Source of the DNA: Pseudomonas poae
GTDB lineage: Bacteria > Pseudomonadota > Gammaproteobacteria > Pseudomonadales > Pseudomonadaceae
Assembly (NCBI RefSeq): GCF_001439785.1
Contig: NZ_JYLI01000006.1
Location: 1 to 64,000, forward strand
Direction: 5' to 3'
Length of the DNA stretch: 64,000 nucleotides
The notes beneath the pieces were generated by a model that searched no databases, was not told the DNA's origin, and was given only the letters and a program-made list of their open reading frames with translations. Below, in pieces: positions 35,043 to 42,656 of this stretch (positions are counted from its first letter, which is position 1; the number at the start of each line of letters is the position of its first letter). The translations under genes were made by a program, and so were the position numbers.

Positions 35043-37637
35043 ATGAACACTGAATTTCGCAAACCGCTCCCCGGCAGCCGTCTGGATTACTTCGACACCC
35101 GCGCGGCCGTCGAAGCCATTACCCCCGGCGCCTACGCCAGCTTGCCCTACACCTCCCGCGTGCTCGCCGAAAACCTGGTGCGCCGCTGCGACCCGGCCAC
35201 CCTCAACGCGTCCCTGAGCCAACTGATCGAGCGCAAGCGCGACCTCGACTTTCCATGGTTTCCGGCCCGCGTGGTGTGCCACGACATCCTCGGCCAGACC
35301 GCGCTGGTCGACCTCGCCGGGCTGCGTGACGCCATCGCCCTGCAAGGTGGCGACCCGGCGCAGGTCAACCCGGTGGTGCCGACGCAGTTGATCGTCGATC
35401 ACTCCCTGGCCGTCGAAGCCGGCGGTGCCGACCCGGACGCGTTCGAGAAAAACCGCGCCATCGAAGACCGCCGCAACGAAGACCGCTTCCACTTTATCGA
35501 GTGGAGCAAAAAAGCCTTCAAGAACGTCGACGTGATCCCGCCGGGCAACGGCATCATGCACCAGATCAACCTGGAGAAAATGTCCCCGGTGATCCAGGTG
35601 CGCGACGGTGTGGCCTTCCCGGATACCTGCGTCGGCACCGACAGCCACACTCCGCATGTGGACGCGCTGGGCGTTATCGCCATCGGCGTCGGCGGTCTGG
35701 AAGCCGAAAGCGTGATGCTGGGCCGCGCGTCGTGGATGCGCCTGCCGGAAATCATCGGCGTCGAGCTGACCGGCAAGTTGCTGCCGGGCATCACCGCCAC
35801 CGACATGGTGCTGGCGCTGACCGAGTTCCTGCGCAAGCAAAAAGTGGTCGGTGCATGGCTGGAGTTCTTCGGCGAAGGCGCTGCGAACCTCACCCTGGGC
35901 GACCGCGCGACCATCTCCAATATGGCCCCGGAATACGGCGCCACGGCGGCGATGTTCTACATCGACCAGCAGACCATCACCTACCTCAAACTCACCGGCC
36001 GTGAAGACGAACAGGTCGCCCTGGTCGAGCAGTACGCCCGCCACACCGGCCTGTGGGCCGATGACCTGAAGGGCGCGCACTACGAGCGCGGCCTTACGTT
36101 CGATCTGTCCAGCGTGGTGCGCAACATGGCCGGGCCGAGCAATCCTCACGCCCGTGTTGCCACCCGTGACCTGGCCTCCAAAGGCATCAGCGGCCAATGG
36201 GACGAAGTGCCAGGGCAGATGCCTGACGGCGCGGTGATCATCGCCGCCATCACCAGCTGCACCAACACCAGCAACCCGCGCAACGTGATCGCCGCCGGCC
36301 TCTTGGCGCGCAACGCCAACCGGCTGGGGTTGACGCGCAAGCCGTGGGTCAAGTCGTCCCTGGCACCGGGCTCGAAAACCGTGGCCATGTACCTGGAAGA
36401 AGCCGGCCTGGCTGACGAGCTGGAAAAGCTCGGCTTTGGCGTGGTGGCTTTTGCCTGCACCACCTGCAATGGCATGTCCGGCGCGCTGGACCCGCTGATC
36501 CAGCAGGAAATCATCGACCGCGACCTGTATGCCACCGCCGTGTTGTCGGGCAACCGCAACTTCGACGGGCGGATTCACCCGTACGCCAGGCAAGCATTCC
36601 TGGCTTCGCCGCCGCTGGTGGTGGCCTACGCGATTGCCGGCACCATCCGCTTCGACATCGAAAAGGATGTGCTCGGGCTCGACGCCCAGGGCAATGAAAT
36701 CCGCTTGCAGGACCTCTGGCCAAGCGATGAAGAGATCGACGCGGTGGTCGAGGCTTCGGTCAAACCGGAGCAGTTCCGCGCGGTGTACATCCCGATGTTC
36801 GCGATTCACGAAGACACCGGCCCCAAGGTGGCGCCCCTTTATGACTGGCGCCCGCAAAGCACCTATATTCGCCGCCCGCCGTATTGGGAAGGCGCGCTGG
36901 CCGGGGCGCGGCCGCTCAAGGGCATGCGCCCGCTGGCGGTGCTGCCCGACAACATCACCACCGATCACCTGTCGCCGTCCAACGCCATCATGCTCGACAG
37001 CGCCGCTGGCGAATACCTGGCGAAAATGGGCCTGCCGGAAGTCGACTTCAACTCCTACGCGACCCACCGGGGCGACCATTTGACCGCCCAGCGCGCCACC
37101 TTCGCCAACCCGAAGCTGTTCAACGAAATGGTGGTGGAAAACGGCAAGGTCAAGCAGGGCTCACTGGCGCGCGTCGAACCCGAAGGCCAGGTCACGCGCA
37201 TGTGGGAAGCCATCGAAACCTACATGCAGCGCAAGCAGCCACTGATCATCATTGCAGGCGCTGACTATGGCCAGGGCTCGTCCCGCGACTGGGCGGCCAA
37301 GGGCGTGCGCCTGGCCGGGGTGGAAGCGATTGCCGCCGAAGGCTTCGAACGCATCCACCGTACCAACCTGGTGGGCATGGGCGTGCTGCCGCTGGAGTTT
37401 CTGCCGGGCACCGACCGTCACACCCTGCAGATCGACGGCAGTGAAACCTATGACGTGCTCGGCGCGCGCACTCCGGGTGCGCAGTTGACCCTGGTGATCA
37501 ATCGTAAAAATGGCGAACGTGTCGATGTGCCGGTGACCTGCCGTCTGGACACCGCCGAAGAAGTATCGATCTACGAGGCGGGCGGCGTGTTGCAGCGTTT
37601 TGCCCAGGACTTCCTGGCATCGACGGCGACCGCTTGA
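35043..37637 (+). CDS. acnD: 2-methylcitrate dehydratase, Fe/S-dependent (AcnD)
   Basis: An 864-residue aconitase-family enzyme converting 2-methylcitrate to 2-methyl-cis-aconitate (with PrpF). The [4Fe-4S] ligands are in ITSCTNTSNP and FACTTCNGMSGALDP. The catalytic C-terminal domain shows ADYGQGSSRDWAAKG and the RTNLVGMGVLPLEF region. Length is normal. It replaces PrpD in this AcnD/PrpF type of methylcitrate cycle. Confidence 0.96.
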   Translation: MNTEFRKPLPGSRLDYFDTRAAVEAITPGAYASLPYTSRVLAENLVRRCDPATLNASLSQLIERKRDLDFPWFPARVVCHDILGQTALVDLAGLRDAIALQGGDPAQVNPVVPTQLIVDHSLAVEAGGADPDAFEKNRAIEDRRNEDRFHFIEWSKKAFKNVDVIPPGNGIMHQINLEKMSPVIQVRDGVAFPDTCVGTDSHTPHVDALGVIAIGVGGLEAESVMLGRASWMRLPEIIGVELTGKLLPGITATDMVLALTEFLRKQKVVGAWLEFFGEGAANLTLGDRATISNMAPEYGATAAMFYIDQQTITYLKLTGREDEQVALVEQYARHTGLWADDLKGAHYERGLTFDLSSVVRNMAGPSNPHARVATRDLASKGISGQWDEVPGQMPDGAVIIAAITSCTNTSNPRNVIAAGLLARNANRLGLTRKPWVKSSLAPGSKTVAMYLEEAGLADELEKLGFGVVAFACTTCNGMSGALDPLIQQEIIDRDLYATAVLSGNRNFDGRIHPYARQAFLASPPLVVAYAIAGTIRFDIEKDVLGLDAQGNEIRLQDLWPSDEEIDAVVEASVKPEQFRAVYIPMFAIHEDTGPKVAPLYDWRPQSTYIRRPPYWEGALAGARPLKGMRPLAVLPDNITTDHLSPSNAIMLDSAAGEYLAKMGLPEVDFNSYATHRGDHLTAQRATFANPKLFNEMVVENGKVKQGSLARVEPEGQVTRMWEAIETYMQRKQPLIIIAGADYGQGSSRDWAAKGVRLAGVEAIAAEGFERIHRTNLVGMGVLPLEFLPGTDRHTLQIDGSETYDVLGARTPGAQLTLVINRKNGERVDVPVTCRLDTAEEVSIYEAGGVLQRFAQDFLASTATA

Positions 37638-37648
37638 GGGGGCTAACC

Positions 37649-38839
37649 ATGGCACATGCAGCGCAAATCAGAATCCCCGCCACCTACATGCGTGGCGGCA
37701 CCAGCAAGGGGGTGTTTTTCAGCCTCCAGGACCTGCCCGCCGCGGCGCAGGTGCCCGGCGCGGCGCGCGATGCCCTGTTGTTGCGGGTGATCGGCAGCCC
37801 CGACCCCTATGACAAGCAGATCGACGGCATGGGCGGCGCGACCTCCAGCACCAGCAAAACCGTAATCCTGTCCCGCAGCAGCCGCGTCGAGCATGACGTG
37901 GATTACCTGTTCGGCCAGGTCGCCATCGACAAGCCCTTCGTCGACTGGAGCGGCAACTGCGGCAACCTGTCGGCGGCGGTCGGTGCGTTTGCCATCAGCG
38001 CCGGGCTGGTCGATGCCGAGCGCGTGCCGCACAACGGTGTGGCCGTGGTGCGCGTGTGGCAGGCCAATATCGGCAAAACCATCATTGCCCACGTGCCGAT
38101 CACCGACGGTGCGGTGCAGGAAACCGGCGACTTCGAACTGGACGGCGTGACGTTCCCGGCCGCCGAAGTGCAGCTGGAATTCATCGATCCGGCGGCGGAA
38201 GAGGAGGGCGGTGGTGGTGCGATGTTCCCCACCGGCAACCTCGTCGACGAGCTGCAAGTGCCCGGCGTTGGGACCTTCAAGGCGACGTTGATCAACGCCG
38301 GTATCCCGACGATTTTTATCAACGCCGCAGACCTCGGCTATACCGGCACCGAACTTCAGGGCGCGATCAACGGCGACCCCAAGGCCCTGGCGATGTTCGA
38401 AATCGTGCGCGCTCACGGCGCGCTGCGCATGGGCCTGATCAGCCACCTGGACGAGGCCGCCCAGCGCCAGCACACGCCGAAAGTGGCGTTCGTGGCCAGG
38501 CCTTCGGACTACGTGGCCTCCAGCGGCAAGTCGATCAAGGCCGCTGACGTGGACCTGCTGGTGCGCGCGCTGTCCATGGGCAAGCTGCACCACGCCATGA
38601 TGGGCACGGCGGCGGTGGCGATTGGCACCGCAGCGGCGATTCCCGGGACCCTGGTCAACCTGGCGGCAGGCGGCGTGGAGCGTAGCGCGGTGCGCTTCGG
38701 GCATCCCTCCGGCACCCTGCGCGTGGGCGCCGAGGCCACTCAGGAGAACGGTGAATGGGTGGTCAAAAAAGCCATCATGAGCCGCAGTGCGCGGGTGCTG
38801 ATGGAGGGCTTCGTACGCGTCCCTGGCGATGCGTTCTAA
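37649..38839 (+). CDS. prpF: AcnD-accessory protein PrpF
   Basis: A 396-residue protein with the PrpF/diaminopimelate-epimerase-like fold (IPATYMRGGTSKGVFF at the N terminus, GNCGNLSAAVG as the active-site loop, and VRFGHPSGTLRVGAE near the end). It isomerises the methylaconitate made by AcnD and is needed for AcnD-dependent propionate use. Start chosen at ATGGCACATG with a GAGGGGG site 12 bases before. Last gene of the operon. Confidence 0.93.
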   Translation: MAHAAQIRIPATYMRGGTSKGVFFSLQDLPAAAQVPGAARDALLLRVIGSPDPYDKQIDGMGGATSSTSKTVILSRSSRVEHDVDYLFGQVAIDKPFVDWSGNCGNLSAAVGAFAISAGLVDAERVPHNGVAVVRVWQANIGKTIIAHVPITDGAVQETGDFELDGVTFPAAEVQLEFIDPAAEEEGGGGAMFPTGNLVDELQVPGVGTFKATLINAGIPTIFINAADLGYTGTELQGAINGDPKALAMFEIVRAHGALRMGLISHLDEAAQRQHTPKVAFVARPSDYVASSGKSIKAADVDLLVRALSMGKLHHAMMGTAAVAIGTAAAIPGTLVNLAAGGVERSAVRFGHPSGTLRVGAEATQENGEWVVKKAIMSRSARVLMEGFVRVPGDAF

Positions 38840-38892
38840 CACCCTGCACCGTCCCGAGAACCGCCGTGGCGAGCTAACAGTTCCGGCATCTG

Positions 38893-38922
38893 GCAACCTG
38901 TTTTTTACTCGAAACAGGTTGC
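38893..38922 (+). terminator. Hairpin after prpF
   Basis: GCAACCTGTTT pairs with AAACAGGTTGC around TTTACTCG. No T-run follows, so it may be a weak terminator or a 3'-end protecting structure. Confidence 0.45.
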
Positions 38923-39036
38923 TACTTACGACGCCTGAACAGGTGGAACTTCTTCCAGATAAACACCCAATCAGGTAGCCATGAGGCTTGCTCCAGCAGG
39001 CTTTGTGAACCCCCTACCTGAATCCTGGAAGTACCT

Positions 39037-39900
39037 ATGACCCGCATAAATACTCAGCCACAAACGCCTTATACCCCTGGTTACGACATGTCGCCCAATC
39101 CGGCCCCCGTCCGTCATGAGCACAGCGCGGATGACAATGAATATTCGGCTGCCACTCAGGACCCGACGCCGCCCCGTAACGTCATGACAGCCCAACAGCG
39201 CGGTAACTTTTCGAGTCACACTGCACTGGTCAACCACGGGCAAATGAAAGGCGCTGAAACCGGCCAACTGGCGCAACTGACCCGACAAAATCAAGCACTC
39301 AATGAGAAGTTCAACGCATTGATCGCCAAGTTTGAGTCGATGATAAAAGGACTTCAGCAGCGAATCGCCGACCTGACCCGGCAACTTGAACGCCCGAAAG
39401 AAGCCACTCAAGAAACCCCTTTTGATAACGGCGGCCAAGTCAGGCATGCCACAGTCGAGAGGCAGAACCCTGCGCAGACGTCCGATCTTGAAGCACTGAG
39501 CAGCCAAAACGATCAATTTTACCAGCATGTCAATGAGGCACTCAGGAGGCTCGCGGGGCTGCTGAAAGAGCTGAATCAACAAATTGATGGTTTGTTCCAA
39601 AGGATCAGCGGAGCGGGTGGCTCCGCCAACGATACTCCGACCCTGCCGGCGGATGACGCCAAGACCATTGAGTCGGACGGCCTGCAGCCTCAAGCACCTG
39701 CCGCCAGGAAAAGCGAAGAAACGACTCCGGCCACCCAGCCAGCAGCGTCTGCCACCCGCACCATTGAAGAGTTGATGAGAGAAAACGAGCAGCTCAACAC
39801 CCACCTTGATAAATCGGCAGAGGCTTACGAGCAATTCATTGCCCAACTTCAGCAGAAAGTTGACAGCTTGAGTCAGCAGGTCAGTCAACAAAAGAAATAG
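39037..39900 (+). CDS. Hypothetical protein with three 40-residue coiled-coil repeats
   Basis: A 287-residue hydrophilic protein without signal peptide or membrane helix. Residues 78-117, 151-190 and 243-282 are three gapless copies of the same 40-residue unit. Shared positions include Leu/Ile at 1 and Leu at 4, Asn at 8, and a Leu-x-Gln/Glu-x-(Ile/Val) pattern towards the end; each unit begins LAQL, LEAL or IEEL and is linked by Pro/Thr/Ser-rich spacers of 33 and 52 residues. Base composition looks lower in GC than neighbouring genes, hinting at transfer. It lies alone between prpF and the convergent AlaX gene. Not recognised; an oligomeric structural or secreted protein is possible. Confidence 0.75.
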   Translation: MTRINTQPQTPYTPGYDMSPNPAPVRHEHSADDNEYSAATQDPTPPRNVMTAQQRGNFSSHTALVNHGQMKGAETGQLAQLTRQNQALNEKFNALIAKFESMIKGLQQRIADLTRQLERPKEATQETPFDNGGQVRHATVERQNPAQTSDLEALSSQNDQFYQHVNEALRRLAGLLKELNQQIDGLFQRISGAGGSANDTPTLPADDAKTIESDGLQPQAPAARKSEETTPATQPAASATRTIEELMRENEQLNTHLDKSAEAYEQFIAQLQQKVDSLSQQVSQQKK

Positions 39901-39913
39901 GCTTCAGCACGTT

Positions 39914-39951
39914 GCGATTAAATGCAGGGGCTGCCCCGTGCATTTAATCGC
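39914..39951. terminator. Long inverted repeat between convergent genes
   Basis: GCGATTAAATGCA-GGGG and CCCC-G-TGCATTTAATCGC form a 17-base-pair stem with one bulge and a three-base loop. It sits between the orphan repeat gene and the AlaX gene and probably stops transcription from both sides, although no T-run follows. Confidence 0.55.
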
Positions 39952-39965
39952 GTCAGCACCGAGGT

Positions 39966-40694
39966 TCATTCAAACCGCAGTATGACCCTACGGTTGTGCT
40001 TGCTCTTCTTTTCGATCTTCTCGCAGAACACCTGGCCGATTTCCTTGGTGTTGGCCACATGGGTGCCGCCGCACGGCTGGATATCGACGCCGGCGATGTC
40101 GATCACCCGCACCGAGCCCTGAATCACTGGCGGTGCCACCGCCTGGGTACGGGTGATCTGCAGCAGCGTGGCGTACTCCGATGCCGGCATCGACAGGTTT
40201 TTTACTTCGTGGGCCTGTTCGATCAGCGCGTTCAGGTCGCGGGTGATGCTGTCCTTGTCCAGAGTCATTTCCGGCAGGTCGAAGTCCAGGCGGCCCTTGT
40301 CGGCGCTGATGCTGCAGCCGGTCACCGGCGCATCGATGATCGAGCACAGCAGGTGCAGGCAGGTGTGCATCTTCATGTGCCGGTAGCGCCGGTCCCAATC
40401 AATTTCAGCGTTCACCTGCACGCCTGCGACCAACTGCTCAGGGCATTGTTGCACCTGGTGCCAGATGATCGCGCGCGATACCGGGTCGCGCACGGTGCCG
40501 ATCACCTCGACACGCGAGCCATCGGCCAGGATGAGGTGGCCGGTGTCGCCCGGTTGCCCGCCGCCAGTGGGATAGAACAACGTGTGCTCCAGGGCGATAC
40601 CCTGTTCACCAACGGCAGTGACCCGGGCGCTGAACGTGTTCTGGTAGGGCGCGCTGTCGAACAGCGCCAGGGTTTCCAGGGTGTTCACGGACAT
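39966..40694 (-). CDS. AlaX-type tRNA editing protein
   Basis: A 242-residue stand-alone editing domain of alanyl-tRNA synthetase. It has the zinc motif HMKMHTCLHLL (HxxxH) and the second motif CGGTHVANT (CxxxH). N-terminal FYPTGGGQPGDTG is typical. The family hydrolyses tRNA-Ala mischarged with serine or glycine. Last gene of the operon with E1-like and cysteine-synthase-like genes, where it may proofread against the pathway product. The ATG at 40694 with GGAGG is chosen over the TTG two codons upstream. It starts 2 bp after the acetyltransferase stop. Confidence 0.9.
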   Translation of the reverse strand: MSVNTLETLALFDSAPYQNTFSARVTAVGEQGIALEHTLFYPTGGGQPGDTGHLILADGSRVEVIGTVRDPVSRAIIWHQVQQCPEQLVAGVQVNAEIDWDRRYRHMKMHTCLHLLCSIIDAPVTGCSISADKGRLDFDLPEMTLDKDSITRDLNALIEQAHEVKNLSMPASEYATLLQITRTQAVAPPVIQGSVRVIDIAGVDIQPCGGTHVANTKEIGQVFCEKIEKKSKHNRRVILRFE

Positions 40695-40696
40695 GT

Positions 40697-41689
40697 TCAA
40701 CCTCCGACGATCGATGGGCTGGCCTGCAACACCGAGCGCACCATCGCACTCAAGCCCGGCGGCGACAGCAGGGTGATTTCAAACTCCGGCCCACAGACTT
40801 TCAGGTTCAGCGGCAGGCGTGGCAGCGGGTAGTTCGGTTCGGTGCGATGCAGGCGAAATTGCAGGTGGTGGCGCTCCTTCATTGTGGGCTCCAACATCAG
40901 CCCGGGCAGGGGATGAAAATCGGCGTCCAGCACCGTGACCTTGTGTCCGGCGGTGATTTCACCGACCACATGCAGGCGCTCCTCCAAAGCGAATGCGCCG
41001 AGGTAGGTACTGTGCTCCGACGCATCGTTCTTCTGCATCTGGATCTGGTTGACCACCTTGACCTTGGTGCCCGCCGGCACGTCCTGGGTGATCACGCAGG
41101 ACGGGCTGATAAACACGTTGTCGCCAATCAGCACGTAGCCCAGCACCCGTGCGCCGGAGCCGATCTCGACGTTATTGCCCAGGCGCGGGTGGCGCTTGCC
41201 GTCGGGGTTGTTGGCAATGCCACGCGCGCCGAGTGTCACGCCGCAGAGGATGTAGCAGTCGTTGCCGATTTCGCAGGTTTCGCCGATCACCGTGCCGTAG
41301 CCGTGGTCGAGCACAAATCGCCGCCCAATGCGCGCCGCCGGGTGAATGTCGGCGCCGGACAGCATCTTGCCCTGGTTGCTCAGGTGCGAGGCGATGTGCG
41401 CAAACGCCCCGTTGGCCTGGTCCGGAAAATTCCACACACGGTGCGCGAGCCGGTAGTACAACACCGCCTTGAACGAGGCGTAGGACTCCAGGATCAACTC
41501 GCCGCGCCCGCGTGAAGCCGGGTCGCGACTGGCGTAGGCGATCAGGTCTTCGGCCACCGCCTGCGCCGCGTCCTGGATCAATGGCGCCAGGTGCGCTTCG
41601 AGCTGCTTCATCTGCGCGGGCGTGAGCGTCTTGATGAGGTGCGTGAGCAGCTCATCGTGCAGCAGTTGCATGTCGATAAAGCCCCCCAT
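40697..41689 (-). CDS. Serine O-acetyltransferase-like protein with C-terminal extension
   Basis: A 330-residue left-handed beta-helix acetyltransferase related to CysE/EpsC. The helical N terminus (1-110) is followed by hexapeptide repeats (112-210; SGADIHPAARIG, VIGETCEIGNDCYI, GSGARVLGYVLIGDN). The active-site DHGYGTVIGET contains His129. Normal members stop near residue 220-270. This one has about 100 extra residues, beta-rich, ending ...IVGG. It should make O-acetylserine for the neighbouring cysteine-synthase-like enzyme. The Gly-Gly tail is unexplained. Start MGGFID has GGAGG. Confidence 0.88.
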   Translation of the reverse strand: MGGFIDMQLLHDELLTHLIKTLTPAQMKQLEAHLAPLIQDAAQAVAEDLIAYASRDPASRGRGELILESYASFKAVLYYRLAHRVWNFPDQANGAFAHIASHLSNQGKMLSGADIHPAARIGRRFVLDHGYGTVIGETCEIGNDCYILCGVTLGARGIANNPDGKRHPRLGNNVEIGSGARVLGYVLIGDNVFISPSCVITQDVPAGTKVKVVNQIQMQKNDASEHSTYLGAFALEERLHVVGEITAGHKVTVLDADFHPLPGLMLEPTMKERHHLQFRLHRTEPNYPLPRLPLNLKVCGPEFEITLLSPPGLSAMVRSVLQASPSIVGG

Positions 41690-41726
41690 GGAGCCACCTC
41701 CGCAGTCTGGATAGTTGGAAGGCCGG

Positions 41727-42641
41727 TTACTCGAAGTTTGGCAGGTAGCTGTCGGCATTGTCGTAGACCATGGTCAGTACCACCGTTTCAGGCGGCAGTT
41801 CGGGGGCAAGTTGGGCGATGGCGACCATGTTGGCGGCCGAGGACAGGCCCAGGCTGATGGCGTCGGTGCGCATGATACGTTTGATCATGTCGACGCACGC
41901 CCGGTGCGAGACCTTGAGCATGCCGTCGATCACGTCCAGGTTGAGAATGCTTGGGATCAGCCCGATCGACAGGCCCTGAATGTCGTGCGGCGCATGCCGG
42001 TCGTTGAGCAGGTCGCATTCTTCGGGCTCCACGCCCATCACGCGCAGGCCCGGCCACGCGGCCTTGAGGGTTTCGCCGATGCCCGTGATATGGCCCCCGG
42101 TGCCGATGCCGCTGACGAAATAGTCCGCACGCAGCTCACCGAAATCGCGCAGGATCTCCGGCGCGGTGGTGTCGCGGTGGGTCTGCGGGTTGGCACCGTT
42201 GCGTTGCTGGTTGAGCATCACGTAGCTCGGGTTTTCCAGCTGCAACTCCATGCATTTCTCGCCGTGGGAGTTGTTGCCCAGGCGGCTGTCCGACAACACC
42301 ACTTTGGCGCCGTAGAGGCGCAGCAGTTTCTGTTTTTCCGGACTGTAGTTGTCGGGGATCACCAACACCACTTTGTAGCCCAGCACATTGGCGGCCATTA
42401 CCAGGCCGATGCCGGTATTGCCGCCGCTGGGTTCGATCAGGGTTTGCCCGGAATCACGGATGAGCACGCCACGGCGTTCGGCGTCGAGAATCATGCCCAG
42501 GGCAATGCGCGCCTTGTGGCTGCCGCCGGGGTTGAGGGATTCGAGCTTGGCGTAGACCTCGATGCCGAGGTCTTCGGAAAACTGCGCCAGGCGCACGGTC
42601 GGCGTGTGGCCGATGGCGTCGATAATCGAGTTATGCAACAT
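41727..42641 (-). CDS. Cysteine synthase-like PLP enzyme
   Basis: A 304-residue fold-type II PLP enzyme of the CysK/CysM group. The cofactor lysine is Lys43 in NPGGSHKAR (the family norm is SVKDR). The substrate loop SGGNTGIGL and the phosphate-binding GIGTGGHITGIG are intact. It catalyses beta-replacement on O-acetylserine (or a similar ester) with a nucleophile that may be a protein thiocarboxylate supplied by the adjacent fusion protein. It sits between the acetyltransferase and that fusion gene in one operon. Confidence 0.9.
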   Translation of the reverse strand: MLHNSIIDAIGHTPTVRLAQFSEDLGIEVYAKLESLNPGGSHKARIALGMILDAERRGVLIRDSGQTLIEPSGGNTGIGLVMAANVLGYKVVLVIPDNYSPEKQKLLRLYGAKVVLSDSRLGNNSHGEKCMELQLENPSYVMLNQQRNGANPQTHRDTTAPEILRDFGELRADYFVSGIGTGGHITGIGETLKAAWPGLRVMGVEPEECDLLNDRHAPHDIQGLSIGLIPSILNLDVIDGMLKVSHRACVDMIKRIMRTDAISLGLSSAANMVAIAQLAPELPPETVVLTMVYDNADSYLPNFE

Positions 42642-42656
42642 CGCTCTGCCCCCCGC

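Noticed and set aside
34938..37079. A 713-codon open frame antisense to acnD
   Set aside because: High-GC shadow of the acnD reading frame; His/Gly/Val-rich product, no ribosome-binding site, no family pattern.
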